Source of the DNA: Dongia_A sp964542425
Lineage (GTDB): Bacteria > Pseudomonadota > Alphaproteobacteria > Dongiales > Dongiaceae
Direction: 5' to 3'
Assembly (NCBI GenBank): GCA_964542425.1
Contig: CAZIUB010000126.1
Coordinates: 1-64,000, forward strand
Length of the DNA: 64,000 bases
The translations under genes and the position numbers were made by a program. This document shows positions 25,806 through 34,528 of the stretch, one piece after another (the stretch's first letter is position 1; every line of letters starts with the position of its first letter). Below the pieces are notes generated by a model. The model did no database searches, had not been told where the DNA came from, and saw only the letters and a program-made list of their open reading frames with translations.

Positions 25806-28016
25806 CTACTCGATCTGCGAAAAGGGAAGGCCATAGCCATCGACAGCGAACCAAATGAACTCGTTTTCCTTCGCCCTCGTCCCGCCTGGATTGCGCAGAA
25901 CGCTGCCGCAATAATAGGAAGTGCTCGCCGATACGAAGCACAACCGATTGCCCTCGATCTGTACAGTGCCGCTGACTGTCCCCCAATCGCCGAACCTCTG
26001 GGCGGCGCGATCGGGCGACACGATCGCGCCATATTCCCGGCCGGTTTCAAGCAACCTTCCATGAACGCGGTGACCAAGGAACAGTGCATCGATCTCGCCC
26101 GAACTCAGCCGCAGTTTGTCGAAAATGGCGTCGTCGAAAGTTCGGGGTATGTTGGCGCGGTCCAGCCCCTCCATCAGGCGGGATCGCTCCGGTGGATTGA
26201 GGTGGGCCGGATGTACTTCCCCCACAAACTCTACCATCACGAATGGTAGACCACCCAGCCTGACGCGGGCAGCGCTGAATTCCGCGATCACGGCATCGGC
26301 GTCTTCCGTCCGTCCCAGCTTGCCATGGGCCGCCGCCAAGAACAGCCTGGGCCTGGGATCGTCCGGATTCAATCTAGTCGCTTCCTCGAACAACCTTGCT
26401 GCCTCCGGCCACCGGTCCTGGGCGAACTCTGTCAATCCCTTGTAGTAAACGAAGAGGGGTGGGAAACGGGGGTCGAGCCGCATGGCGGTTTCAATCTCGG
26501 CCGCCGCCTCCTGGGGCCTGCCGGCGTAAATCAGGGCATAGGCCAGCTCGGCATGGTTCCAGGAATCGCTGGGGTCGAGCGCAATCGCCGCCGCGAATTC
26601 CTGCAACGCATCGTTGTACCAGCCCCTCGCCCGCGAAATGCCTCCCGCGACCTGATGATAGGTCGAGGTTGGGAATTTTTTGGCCAGTCGCGCAAACTCC
26701 TGCGCCTTTCGGTAGACTTCGGCTTCCGGCATGCCCAGGTTGCCGCTCCATCGATTGTCGTAACTGCGGAAATACACCATCGCCAGCGCGGCGTAGGCGC
26801 GCCCGTATTCGGGGTCCAGTTCGATCGCCCTTTCGAAATATGGAATTGCCTTGATGAAGGATTCCGGCGTCGTACGCCCATAATGCTCCCACCCGCGCAG
26901 GAATGCGTCATAGGCTTCCGGATTCTTGGTTTCGCGCTGGGCCAGCGCCAAGTTTTCGCCTGCGGTCAGTTTGAGCGCCATGGCGTCGACGACGGCCTTG
27001 GTCACCTTGTCCTGAAGCGCGAAGATATTGCCGTAGGAGCCATCGTAACGCTCGGCCCATTGATGGGCGCCGGTCGTGGCGTCGATCAACTGGACATTGA
27101 TACGGACTTGATCACCAGCGCGCCGCACGCTGCCCTCGATGACATAGCGAACGCCGAGTTCCTTGGCCACTTTTCGCACGTCGATCGCCTTGCCCTTGTA
27201 GGCGAAAACCGAATTGCGGGCGATCACGAACAAGCCGGAAACATGCGACAAATCCGTCATCAAATCCTCTGAGATGCCGTCCGCGAAATAGGCCTGCTCT
27301 GGGTCGTTGCTCATATTGACGAAGGGCAGAACGGCGATGGAGGGCTTGTCGGGTAAGGGCGGGCCGTTCGGTTCCGACCATCTCTGATATCCAAGAAATG
27401 CTCCGATCGCGATTAGCACGATCGCGATCCAGCCGACGGCCAACGCACGCGGGCGATTCGTGCGTGGCAGGGACGGTGCGAGACGGACCGACGGCGGGGC
27501 GCCATCCAGAATGACGCGATAAACCGTTAGCGGCTCGGTCATATTCTTCACCCGTTGCTCGCCCATCGGCTCGAAACCGAAGGCGAGTTTCTTCTCCACT
27601 TCCCTTGCCACCTTTGCCGAAACGAAGACGCCACCCGGATCGGCCAATTGCTCCAACCGGGCGGCGACATTCACGCCCTCGCCATAGCGGTCATCGCCCT
27701 CGACGATCACTTCGCCCAAATTGATGCCGATGCGCAATCGAATGCGATTTTCCTCGGGCACGGATTCATTGCGCTCGGCCAGGCCCCGTTGCAGCGCCAC
27801 CGCGCATTCGACCGCGTCGACGACGCTGCCGAACTCGGCCATCAACCCATCGCCCATCAGCTTGAAGATGCGCCCATGGTGATTGGCGATTTCCGGCTCG
27901 ACCAGTTCCTGACGGCGCGCCTTAAGGCGCGCGAAGGTCCCCGCCTCATCCTTCTCCATGAGCGCGGAATAGCCGACAACATCGGCGGCTAATATGGCGG
28001 CGAGGCGACGTTCCAT
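25806..28016 (-). CDS. Class III adenylate cyclase with membrane helix, TolB-N-like domain, TPRs and C-terminal extension
   Basis: A 736-residue signalling protein. The N-terminal cyclase domain has ADVVGYS (first metal Asp), KLMGDGLMAEF (second Asp) and GEGVNVAARLEQL with the catalytic Asn and Arg, so activity is plausible. A transmembrane helix lies near residue 210 (GWIAIVLIAIGAFLGY). Then come a TolB-N-like module (SIAVLPFVNMSNDPEQAYFA, GVRYVIEGSVRRAGDQ) and TPR helices to about residue 640. The last ~90 residues (GRLLETGREYGAIVSP...SYYCGSVLRNP...EFIWFAVDGYG) form an extra domain not seen in the other paralogues here. ATG at 28016 (MERRLAAIL) matches the paralogue starts. Confidence 0.87.
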   Translation of the reverse strand: MERRLAAILAADVVGYSALMEKDEAGTFARLKARRQELVEPEIANHHGRIFKLMGDGLMAEFGSVVDAVECAVALQRGLAERNESVPEENRIRLRIGINLGEVIVEGDDRYGEGVNVAARLEQLADPGGVFVSAKVAREVEKKLAFGFEPMGEQRVKNMTEPLTVYRVILDGAPPSVRLAPSLPRTNRPRALAVGWIAIVLIAIGAFLGYQRWSEPNGPPLPDKPSIAVLPFVNMSNDPEQAYFADGISEDLMTDLSHVSGLFVIARNSVFAYKGKAIDVRKVAKELGVRYVIEGSVRRAGDQVRINVQLIDATTGAHQWAERYDGSYGNIFALQDKVTKAVVDAMALKLTAGENLALAQRETKNPEAYDAFLRGWEHYGRTTPESFIKAIPYFERAIELDPEYGRAYAALAMVYFRSYDNRWSGNLGMPEAEVYRKAQEFARLAKKFPTSTYHQVAGGISRARGWYNDALQEFAAAIALDPSDSWNHAELAYALIYAGRPQEAAAEIETAMRLDPRFPPLFVYYKGLTEFAQDRWPEAARLFEEATRLNPDDPRPRLFLAAAHGKLGRTEDADAVIAEFSAARVRLGGLPFVMVEFVGEVHPAHLNPPERSRLMEGLDRANIPRTFDDAIFDKLRLSSGEIDALFLGHRVHGRLLETGREYGAIVSPDRAAQRFGDWGTVSGTVQIEGNRLCFVSASTSYYCGSVLRNPGGTRAKENEFIWFAVDGYGLPFSQIE

Positions 28017-28159
28017 CCCAGGACCCTCTTTAGGCCAAGAATACCGCACCGCGAAGCGGGAAGCCACACGGTTAAGAAGCGTGCAGGCCACGCCATCGCC
28101 GAATTGCGGACAATCCACGCAGTACCGCGCGTGGCACCATCGATCCGCTTCGGTCGTTG

Positions 28160-30064
28160 CTACTGGCCAGCCGACACCACTTCCGGGACTCCAGCCAAGA
28201 GCAGGCCCTCAAAAAGCCGATCGCGGTCAGCACGGTTGAGATAGTACCAAGTGCCCCATGCATACGTAGCCGTGATTGGCGGATTGCCGCGCCGGCGGCC
28301 CAAGGCATCATATGCCGCGATCGCGGACATCGCCTCCTGCTTGCGGCCAAGATAGCCATGGCTCGCTCCTAGAAGCAGGAAAGCAGATGAGTCGTCCGGG
28401 TTGAGTTTTGTCGCCTGCTCGAACGACGCGGCGGCCTCGTTGAATTGCTCCAGGCTAAACTGCGCGAATCCCAAATAAGATAAGAAGATGGGCGGATAGC
28501 GAGGATCCACCCGCATGGCGGTCCTGATGTATAGCTCGGCTTCGGTCGGCCGGCCCGCTAGCGTGAGGGCGCGCGCCATGTATGCATAGCCCCACGAATC
28601 GCTTGGATCGAGCGCTATGGCTTCCTTCAACTCGGCGATCGCCTTCGGAAACAAGCCATATCCGGTCGCCATAATGCCGGCGACCTGGTGGGACGTCGAT
28701 GTCGGGTTTTTATCTGCTTCGCGCAAGTAACTCGCGATCGTCAATAACGTGTCGCTCGTTAGGCCCCCTATGCTTCTATGCCAGGCCGTCGTTCCTTTCG
28801 CATGATGGACCAAAGCGAGGGCAGCGTAGGCCCGCCCATAGGTCGGATCGAGTTCGACGGCTTGCTCGAAATACCGAATGGCCTCGGTATAATCCTCCAA
28901 CGTTGCACGGCGGAAATGCTCCCAGCCGCGGAGGAACGCATCGTAGGCCGCGGGAACCATTGTTTGTTGCTGGGCGATTGCGCGCTGTTCTTCGTTCGTC
29001 AATCGAAGTGCCAGCGCATCGGTGATGCTGCGCGTCACTTTGTCCTGAAAAAAGAAGACGTCGGAGAGCGAGCCATCATAGCGGTCGGCCCAAACGTGGC
29101 CCCCGGTGATTGAGTCGATAAGCTGCGCATTGATTCGCAGTTGATCGCCTGCGTGTTGGATGCTTCCCTCCAGCACGTAGCGGACGCCAAGCTCCTTGGC
29201 GACCTGCCGTACGTCGATGGCTTTGTTCACATAGGCAAAGGTGGAGTTGCGGAAAATCACGAACAGTCCCGAGACCTGTGACAGATCGGTAATCAAACTA
29301 TCGGTCATGCCATTGGCGAAGTATTCCTGCTCGGGATCGGTGCTCATATTGGTGAAGGCCAGCACAGCGATCGAAGGCCTATCCGGTAACGACAGAGTCG
29401 TGCTTTCGATCGACGCTGGATCGATCTTCTCCTCCCACGGACGCAGCCAGACCGTCAGGGCAGCCATGAGTGCCAGCAGCAGCACTCCAGCGGCAACTCC
29501 TGGCCGACGCCAGAGTCGGAACTTTCCAACAGGCTTTTCGACAGACACCGAGCCAATCAACACCCGGTACATGCGCACCGGTTTGGCGATGTTTTTCAAC
29601 TGTTGTTCGCCAAGAAACTCGCAGCCGACTTCGAGTTTCCTCTCGACTTGATCGAAGGCCGTCCCGGACAGCATCACGCCGCCCGGTTCGGCTAGCCCCT
29701 GTAGGCGCTCGGCCAGGATCACGCCCTCGCCATGGATGTCGTCACCTTCGACGATCACGTCGCCGAGATTGACCCCGATGCGGAAAGCAAGTCGCTGGTC
29801 GGTTGGAACGCCGGCGTCGCGCTTGGATTTACTGTCTTGTACTTCTACCGCGCAGCGTACGGCATCGACCACACTGCGAAACTCCACCAGCAAGCCGTCG
29901 CCCATGGTCTTCACCAGCCGGCCGTGATGATGCGCGATCCGTGGTTCGAAGATTTCGCGGAGATCAGCCAGGAATCGGGTGCGCGTCCCCTCCTCGTCGG
30001 CTTGGCTAAGTCGACCATAACCGACAACGTCGGCGATCAAGATGGCGGCGAGGCGACGTTCCAT
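28160..30064 (-). CDS. Class III adenylate cyclase-like / TolB-N / TPR protein with altered catalytic Asn
   Basis: A 634-residue paralogue of the neighbour at 25806-28016, in tandem on the same strand. Both metal Asp positions are present (IADVVGYGRL, KTMGDGLLVEF), but the segment that carries the catalytic Asn reads GEGVILAERLQGL instead of GxGVNxAARLxxL, so Asn is Ile. A membrane helix lies near residue 205 (GVAAGVLLLALMAALTVWL). The TolB-N-like module has SIAVLAFTNMSTDPEQEYFA and GVRYVLEGSIQHAGDQ. TPR-like repeats follow. It may be catalytically weak or act as a partner subunit or sensor. ATG at 30064 (MERRLAAILI) is used; the longer frame to 30148 starts inside the ppx-proximal gap. Confidence 0.87.
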   Translation of the reverse strand: MERRLAAILIADVVGYGRLSQADEEGTRTRFLADLREIFEPRIAHHHGRLVKTMGDGLLVEFRSVVDAVRCAVEVQDSKSKRDAGVPTDQRLAFRIGVNLGDVIVEGDDIHGEGVILAERLQGLAEPGGVMLSGTAFDQVERKLEVGCEFLGEQQLKNIAKPVRMYRVLIGSVSVEKPVGKFRLWRRPGVAAGVLLLALMAALTVWLRPWEEKIDPASIESTTLSLPDRPSIAVLAFTNMSTDPEQEYFANGMTDSLITDLSQVSGLFVIFRNSTFAYVNKAIDVRQVAKELGVRYVLEGSIQHAGDQLRINAQLIDSITGGHVWADRYDGSLSDVFFFQDKVTRSITDALALRLTNEEQRAIAQQQTMVPAAYDAFLRGWEHFRRATLEDYTEAIRYFEQAVELDPTYGRAYAALALVHHAKGTTAWHRSIGGLTSDTLLTIASYLREADKNPTSTSHQVAGIMATGYGLFPKAIAELKEAIALDPSDSWGYAYMARALTLAGRPTEAELYIRTAMRVDPRYPPIFLSYLGFAQFSLEQFNEAAASFEQATKLNPDDSSAFLLLGASHGYLGRKQEAMSAIAAYDALGRRRGNPPITATYAWGTWYYLNRADRDRLFEGLLLAGVPEVVSAGQ

Positions 30065-30144
30065 CCCAGACCCCCTTGAGCCAAGGTTACCGCAAAGCGA
30101 AGCCAGAAGCCACACGGTATGGAAGGCCGAGGCGATGGAGAGCA

Positions 30145-31650
30145 TCAAACGATCGCGGTTTCCTGGCGGAAAGCCTTGCCCACGGCATCGAGGCGGCGCT
30201 GCACCGCCTCGCCAAAGAGATCGCGCGATTCCCTGGGCAAATGCAAATGAATTTGCCCTTGTTCGCGGGTGAGGCGCGCCTGATCCAACAATGCGACCGT
30301 TCCCCCGCTGATCGAATAAGCAAGCCGGATCGCGGCGCCAACGCGAGCGGCCAATTCCATGTCCTCGTCGCCAACCAGCGACAGCAGCGCCTGGCTGAAG
30401 GGCTCATCGATCGCGGCGCCATAGCGCGCGGCGAGGGAGAGCGCGAGCGTCACACGCTCGCCATGGTCGAGGCCCGCGACCGGCAACCGAAGCACGCGCA
30501 TGAAGGCGTGCTCGGCGCGGTAGTCGGGATGTTCGCGCCAGCCGATGTCGGAGAGCGCGCAGGCCGCCTCGCGCAGGCGTGCGCGCGGCTTGGAATCGCC
30601 GTTGAAAAGCGGCGTGATCCAATCATTCAAGGAAGCGCTCACGGCGCCGAAGCGGCCGTCGATGCCGGCGAATTCCTGGGCGCCCACCAGGAGCGGATCC
30701 GCGGCCTGTTCGGCGGGATCGAGGCGGCTGAAGACATGCCCTTCGCGCAGGCCGTAGGCCGAGAACACCACCTGGTCGGGCTTGGAGAAGCGCAACACCC
30801 GCTCGAGGATGAGCGCGCCGACGGGGAGCGTGTCGATGCGCCGCCTGGACACGCCGGCCATTCCCGCGAGCGAGCGCCGGCCGAGGCGCGAGACCAGCCT
30901 TGCGATGTCCTCGATCGCGCGACGCGGCGCGCGATACTCGTGGATGATGTGCAAGGGATAACGTACCTGCTCCATATGCACGCGAGCGAGCGTCCGCCAG
31001 GCGCCGCCGACCGGATAGAAGCCGCGCCCGCGCGCCTTCACGAGCCAGGGAAGGGATTCCAATTGCCGATCGATCACCTTCCGCGCCTCGTCGAGATCGC
31101 CCTCGACCGCCTCCAGGAGACGCAATGGGCCTATGGGCAGCGTCGCCTGATCGACGATGCGGCCGCGATCGATGGAAACCAGTTCCAGGCTGCCGCCGCC
31201 CAGATCGCCCATCAGGCCGTCCACTTCGCGGATGCCGCAGATGACGCCAAGCGCCGAGAGCCGCGCCTCCTCCTCGCCGCTGATGATCTTGACCTTGTAG
31301 CCGGTCAGGAGCTCGACATCGCGGGCGAATTCCTTGCCGTCGCTGGCGTCGCGGATCGCGGCGGTAGCGAGGAGATCGACCTCCGAGACTCCCATCGCGC
31401 GGGTCAATGCGATGAAGCGGTTGATATTCAACAGCGCCGATTTGCGCCCTTCCGGGTTAAGCTTGCCGCTCAGCTCCAGCCCTCGGCCCAGGCTGGGCAG
31501 GGCCTTCTCGTTGAACATCGGGATCGGGCAGCGCGACCTTTTGTCGAAGACCACCAGGCGGACCGAATTGGAACCAATGTCGATGACCGCCGCGCGGTCC
31601 GATTTGCGCGCCGCTTCGGGCACCGCCGCCGGCCCAGGAACTGGCGGCAA
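30145..31650 (-). CDS. ppx: Exopolyphosphatase / guanosine pentaphosphate phosphohydrolase (Ppx/GppA)
   Basis: Hydrolyses terminal phosphate from polyphosphate, and possibly pppGpp, 501 residues. The ASKHA-fold phosphate loop is AAVIDIGSNSVRLVVFDK near residues 20-37, the second loop LMGDLGGGSLELVSID near 145-160. The C-terminal half (from ~320) is the HD-like helical domain found in longer members. It follows ppk1 with only 3 bp between stop and start, so synthesis and breakdown of polyphosphate are coupled in one operon. Its 3' end is duplicated at 25714-25782. Confidence 0.93.
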   Translation of the reverse strand: MPPVPGPAAVPEAARKSDRAAVIDIGSNSVRLVVFDKRSRCPIPMFNEKALPSLGRGLELSGKLNPEGRKSALLNINRFIALTRAMGVSEVDLLATAAIRDASDGKEFARDVELLTGYKVKIISGEEEARLSALGVICGIREVDGLMGDLGGGSLELVSIDRGRIVDQATLPIGPLRLLEAVEGDLDEARKVIDRQLESLPWLVKARGRGFYPVGGAWRTLARVHMEQVRYPLHIIHEYRAPRRAIEDIARLVSRLGRRSLAGMAGVSRRRIDTLPVGALILERVLRFSKPDQVVFSAYGLREGHVFSRLDPAEQAADPLLVGAQEFAGIDGRFGAVSASLNDWITPLFNGDSKPRARLREAACALSDIGWREHPDYRAEHAFMRVLRLPVAGLDHGERVTLALSLAARYGAAIDEPFSQALLSLVGDEDMELAARVGAAIRLAYSISGGTVALLDQARLTREQGQIHLHLPRESRDLFGEAVQRRLDAVGKAFRQETAIV

Positions 31651-31653
31651 TAG

Positions 31654-33810
31654 CTAGCCCTTTCTCAGATCGAGTTTCGGCGCCTTGGTCTTCTTGCGCA
31701 GCTGGCTGCCGCGCCCCGACAGGCTCGGATTGGTCATGAAATAATGGTGCGCGCTGAAGGGCGGATCGGCGCCGGGCACCAGGCGTTCGTAGCTTCCGTC
31801 CGGCCCCAGCCGCCAGCTTTGCAGATTGTCCTTGAAATTGGCGATCATGATCTGGTCCAGGACCTGCTGGTGCACGGTCGGATTTTCGACCGGCACCATG
31901 ATTTCCAGCCGCCGGTCCATGTTGCGCGGCATCCAATCGGCCGACGAGATGAAGACCTTGGCCTGACGCGAGGGCAGCCCGGCGCCCGCGCCAAAGCAGA
32001 CGATGCGCGAATGCTCGAGGAACCGGCCGATGATGCTCTTGACCCGGATGTGCTCGGAGAGGCCGGGGATGCCGGGGCGCAGGCAACACACGCCGCGCAC
32101 GACGAGATCGATGCTGACGCCGGCCAGGCTCGCCCGATAGAGGTAATCGATCAGTTCCGGATCGACCAGCGAATTTACCTTGAGCCAGATGGCGCCCGGA
32201 CGCCCGGCGGCGACATGGGCGATCTCGTCCTCGATCAGGCGCCGGATCGTGGGCCTGAGTGTGATCGGCGCATAAGCGAGCTTCTCGGTGCCCTCGGGTG
32301 TCGCGTAGCCGGTCATGAAATTGAACATGCGGGCGGCGTCATGGCAGAGGCCAGGATCGCAGGTGAAAAAGCTGAGATCGGTATAGATCTTGGCGGTGAC
32401 GGGATGGTAATTGCCGGTGCCGTAATGGACGTAGGTGCGCATCGCGTTGGTTTCGCGGCGCATCACCATCGAGACCTTGGCGTGGGTCTTGAGGGCGACG
32501 AAGCCATAGACCACCTGCACCCCGGCGCGTTCCAAGTCGCGCGCCCAGCGGATATTGGCGGCCTCGTCGAAGCGGGCCTTCAATTCGATCAACGCCGTCA
32601 CCGATTTGCCGGCCTCGGCCGCCTCGATCAGCGCCTTCACGATCGGGCTGTCCTCGCTGGTGCGGTAGAGCGTCTGTTTGATCGCCACCACGTTGGGATC
32701 GCGCGCCGCCTGCAACACGAATTGCACGACAACATCGAAGCTTTCATAGGGGTGGTGGACAATCAGATCTTTCTGCTTGATGGCGGCGAAACAATCGCCA
32801 CCCATCTCGCGGATGCGCTCCGGGAAGCGGGCGTTGAAGGGCTGGAACTTGCGGTCCGGCCGATCGTTCACGATCAGCTTGGCGATCTGGGCCAGACCGA
32901 TCAGCCCGTCCAGCTTGAACACGTCCTCGGGACCGGCGCCCAATTCATCGATGATGAAGGCGAGCAAATCATCCGGCATCTCGGCGTTGACCTTGAGGCG
33001 GATGACGATGCCGTGGCGGCGTTGCTTCAGGGCCGATTCATAGTGGCGGACCAGATCCTCTGCCTCCTCCAGGATCTCGATCTCGCTGTCGCGGATCAGG
33101 CGGAAATGGCCCTTGCTGATGACCTCGAAACCGGGAAACAGGCGGCCAAGATAGAGCCCGACCAGATCCTCGAGCGTGATGAAGCGGATGTTGGCGGCGC
33201 CTTCCCCCGGCAGGCGCACGAAACGCGGCAATTGAGTCGGCAGCGGCACCAGCGCGCGCAGCATCTTGCCGTCGGCGGCCCGGCGCAATTCCAAGGCCAG
33301 CGAAAACCCCTGGTTAGGCATGAACGGGAAGGGATGCGCCGGGTCGACCGCCATCGGCGTCAAGACCGGAAAAATTTCGTCCAAAAAGAAAGTGTCCAGC
33401 CATTCGCGCTCCTCGCGCGTCACCTCGCCAGGCTCGATGACCGATAGCCCGCTTGCGCGCAATTCGCCGCGGAGCTCGCGCCAAGTCGCCTGCTGATTGC
33501 GCATCAATTCGCCCGTGCGAAGGGTAATCGCGGCCAATTGCTGCGCCGCCGTCAGGCCATCGGCGCTGGAGACCGACACATTGGCCCGTAGCTGGCCGCG
33601 CAGGCCCGCCACCCGAACCATGTAGAACTCGTCGAGGTTGTTGGCGGAAATCGATAGGAAATGCACTCGCTCCAGCAGCGGATGCGAGGAATTGCCGGCC
33701 TCCTCCATGACCCGCTCGTTGAAGGCGAGCCAGGAAAGCTCCCGGTTGATGAACCGGGAAGGCGAATCCAGCTTGATCGGCGCTGGCGCCTTATGCGACG
33801 TGTCGTCCAA
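31654..33810 (-). CDS. ppk: Polyphosphate kinase 1
   Basis: Reversibly transfers the terminal phosphate of ATP to polyphosphate, 718 residues. The N-terminal domain has FINRELSWLAFNERVMEEA. The two phospholipase-D-like catalytic domains hold the autophosphorylated His region TYVHYGTGNYHPVTAKIYTD at about residues 455-475 and the second His in ICRFLEHSR-like IGRFLEHSRIVCF near 590. It is first in the ppk-ppx operon. A candidate Pho box lies about 110 bp upstream in the divergent spacer shared with the SixA-like gene. Confidence 0.95.
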   Translation of the reverse strand: MDDTSHKAPAPIKLDSPSRFINRELSWLAFNERVMEEAGNSSHPLLERVHFLSISANNLDEFYMVRVAGLRGQLRANVSVSSADGLTAAQQLAAITLRTGELMRNQQATWRELRGELRASGLSVIEPGEVTREEREWLDTFFLDEIFPVLTPMAVDPAHPFPFMPNQGFSLALELRRAADGKMLRALVPLPTQLPRFVRLPGEGAANIRFITLEDLVGLYLGRLFPGFEVISKGHFRLIRDSEIEILEEAEDLVRHYESALKQRRHGIVIRLKVNAEMPDDLLAFIIDELGAGPEDVFKLDGLIGLAQIAKLIVNDRPDRKFQPFNARFPERIREMGGDCFAAIKQKDLIVHHPYESFDVVVQFVLQAARDPNVVAIKQTLYRTSEDSPIVKALIEAAEAGKSVTALIELKARFDEAANIRWARDLERAGVQVVYGFVALKTHAKVSMVMRRETNAMRTYVHYGTGNYHPVTAKIYTDLSFFTCDPGLCHDAARMFNFMTGYATPEGTEKLAYAPITLRPTIRRLIEDEIAHVAAGRPGAIWLKVNSLVDPELIDYLYRASLAGVSIDLVVRGVCCLRPGIPGLSEHIRVKSIIGRFLEHSRIVCFGAGAGLPSRQAKVFISSADWMPRNMDRRLEIMVPVENPTVHQQVLDQIMIANFKDNLQSWRLGPDGSYERLVPGADPPFSAHHYFMTNPSLSGRGSQLRKKTKAPKLDLRKG

Positions 33811-33920
33811 GCTGGCACCTCGAATTCGAAACCCCGACCGCCAAATCGACGCGGGGCCCGCCCTTTATCATCCACCGATCGGGGCCGGCGGTAAAGGTCT
33901 TGGCTTGAATTGCCATGCAG

Positions 33921-33938
33921 GCGTCACATACCTATCAT
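33921..33938 (+). promoter_or_regulatory. Candidate Pho box in the ppk / SixA-like divergent spacer
   Basis: GCGTCAC, ATAC, CTATCAT forms a seven-four-seven direct repeat like the PhoB site CTGTCAT-N4-CTGTCAT. The second half matches six of seven positions, the first keeps the GTCA core. It is 65 bp upstream of the SixA-like start and 110 bp upstream of ppk on the other strand. Confidence 0.4.
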
Positions 33939-34002
33939 CAAATCGTGCCCCCGTTGCCGTGTCGAAACGGGTAGTGTCCGACGAAATCCGGAAAGTGCCG
34001 CC

Positions 34003-34527
34003 TTGCCCAAGCGCCTGATCCTGATGCGCCATGCGAAATCCGCTTGGGACAAGGCGGAAACCGCCGATTTCGACCGTGCGCTCTCGGGGCGGGGGAGCCG
34101 CTCGGCGCCGACAGTTGGGGCCTATCTCGCGCGCAAGAAATTGGTGCCCCAACTTGTCCTTTGTTCGTCGGCGAAGCGGGCGACCGAGACCTGGGAGCTG
34201 GTCGCGACCGCGCTCCCCTCCGGCATTCCGGTCAAGCATTCCAAGGCGCTTTACATGGCAATGCCGAACGAGATGCTGAAGCGGATCCAGAAGGTGCCGG
34301 ACGAATTCGAATGCGTTCTGCTGGTCGGCCACAACCCGGGTGTCGCCGATTTGGCGGGCTGGCTATGCGCCGAGGGGGACGCGGCCAAGCGCGCCGATCT
34401 CGCCCGGAAGTACCCTACGGCCTCCATCGCGATCATCGATTTCGAAGCCGCGACTTGGGGCGCGGTCGAATCCGATTCCGGACGCCTGGTCGATTTCGTG
34501 AGGCCGAAGGATATCGTGCAGCCCTGA
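34003..34527 (+). CDS. SixA-like phosphohistidine phosphatase (histidine phosphatase family)
   Basis: A 174-residue histidine phosphatase. LILMRHAKSAWDKA provides the RH motif with catalytic His, CSSAKRATETWE the second Arg, and LLVGHNPGVADLA the second His. The probable start is TTG at 34003 (LPKRLILMRHAK), because the catalytic strand begins only five residues later and no ATG or GTG fits; upstream residues are not conserved. SixA removes phosphate from histidine on phosphotransfer proteins. Its place between ppk-ppx and a CYTH-CHAD gene suggests a link to polyphosphate, as CHAD proteins often sit near SixA-like genes. Confidence 0.85.
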   Translation: MPKRLILMRHAKSAWDKAETADFDRALSGRGSRSAPTVGAYLARKKLVPQLVLCSSAKRATETWELVATALPSGIPVKHSKALYMAMPNEMLKRIQKVPDEFECVLLVGHNPGVADLAGWLCAEGDAAKRADLARKYPTASIAIIDFEAATWGAVESDSGRLVDFVRPKDIVQP

Positions 34528-34528
34528 G

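Noticed and set aside
26121..26160. CGAAAGTT at about 26127 as another copy of the start-codon palindrome
   Set aside because: Only eight bases match; the facing arm and the interior ATG segment are absent.
30076..31653. 525-codon plus-strand frame over ppx
   Set aside because: Antisense to the Ppx/GppA gene, no recognisable domain.
31744..33447. 567-codon plus-strand frame over ppk
   Set aside because: Complete overlap with polyphosphate kinase 1 on the other strand, which has all catalytic motifs.
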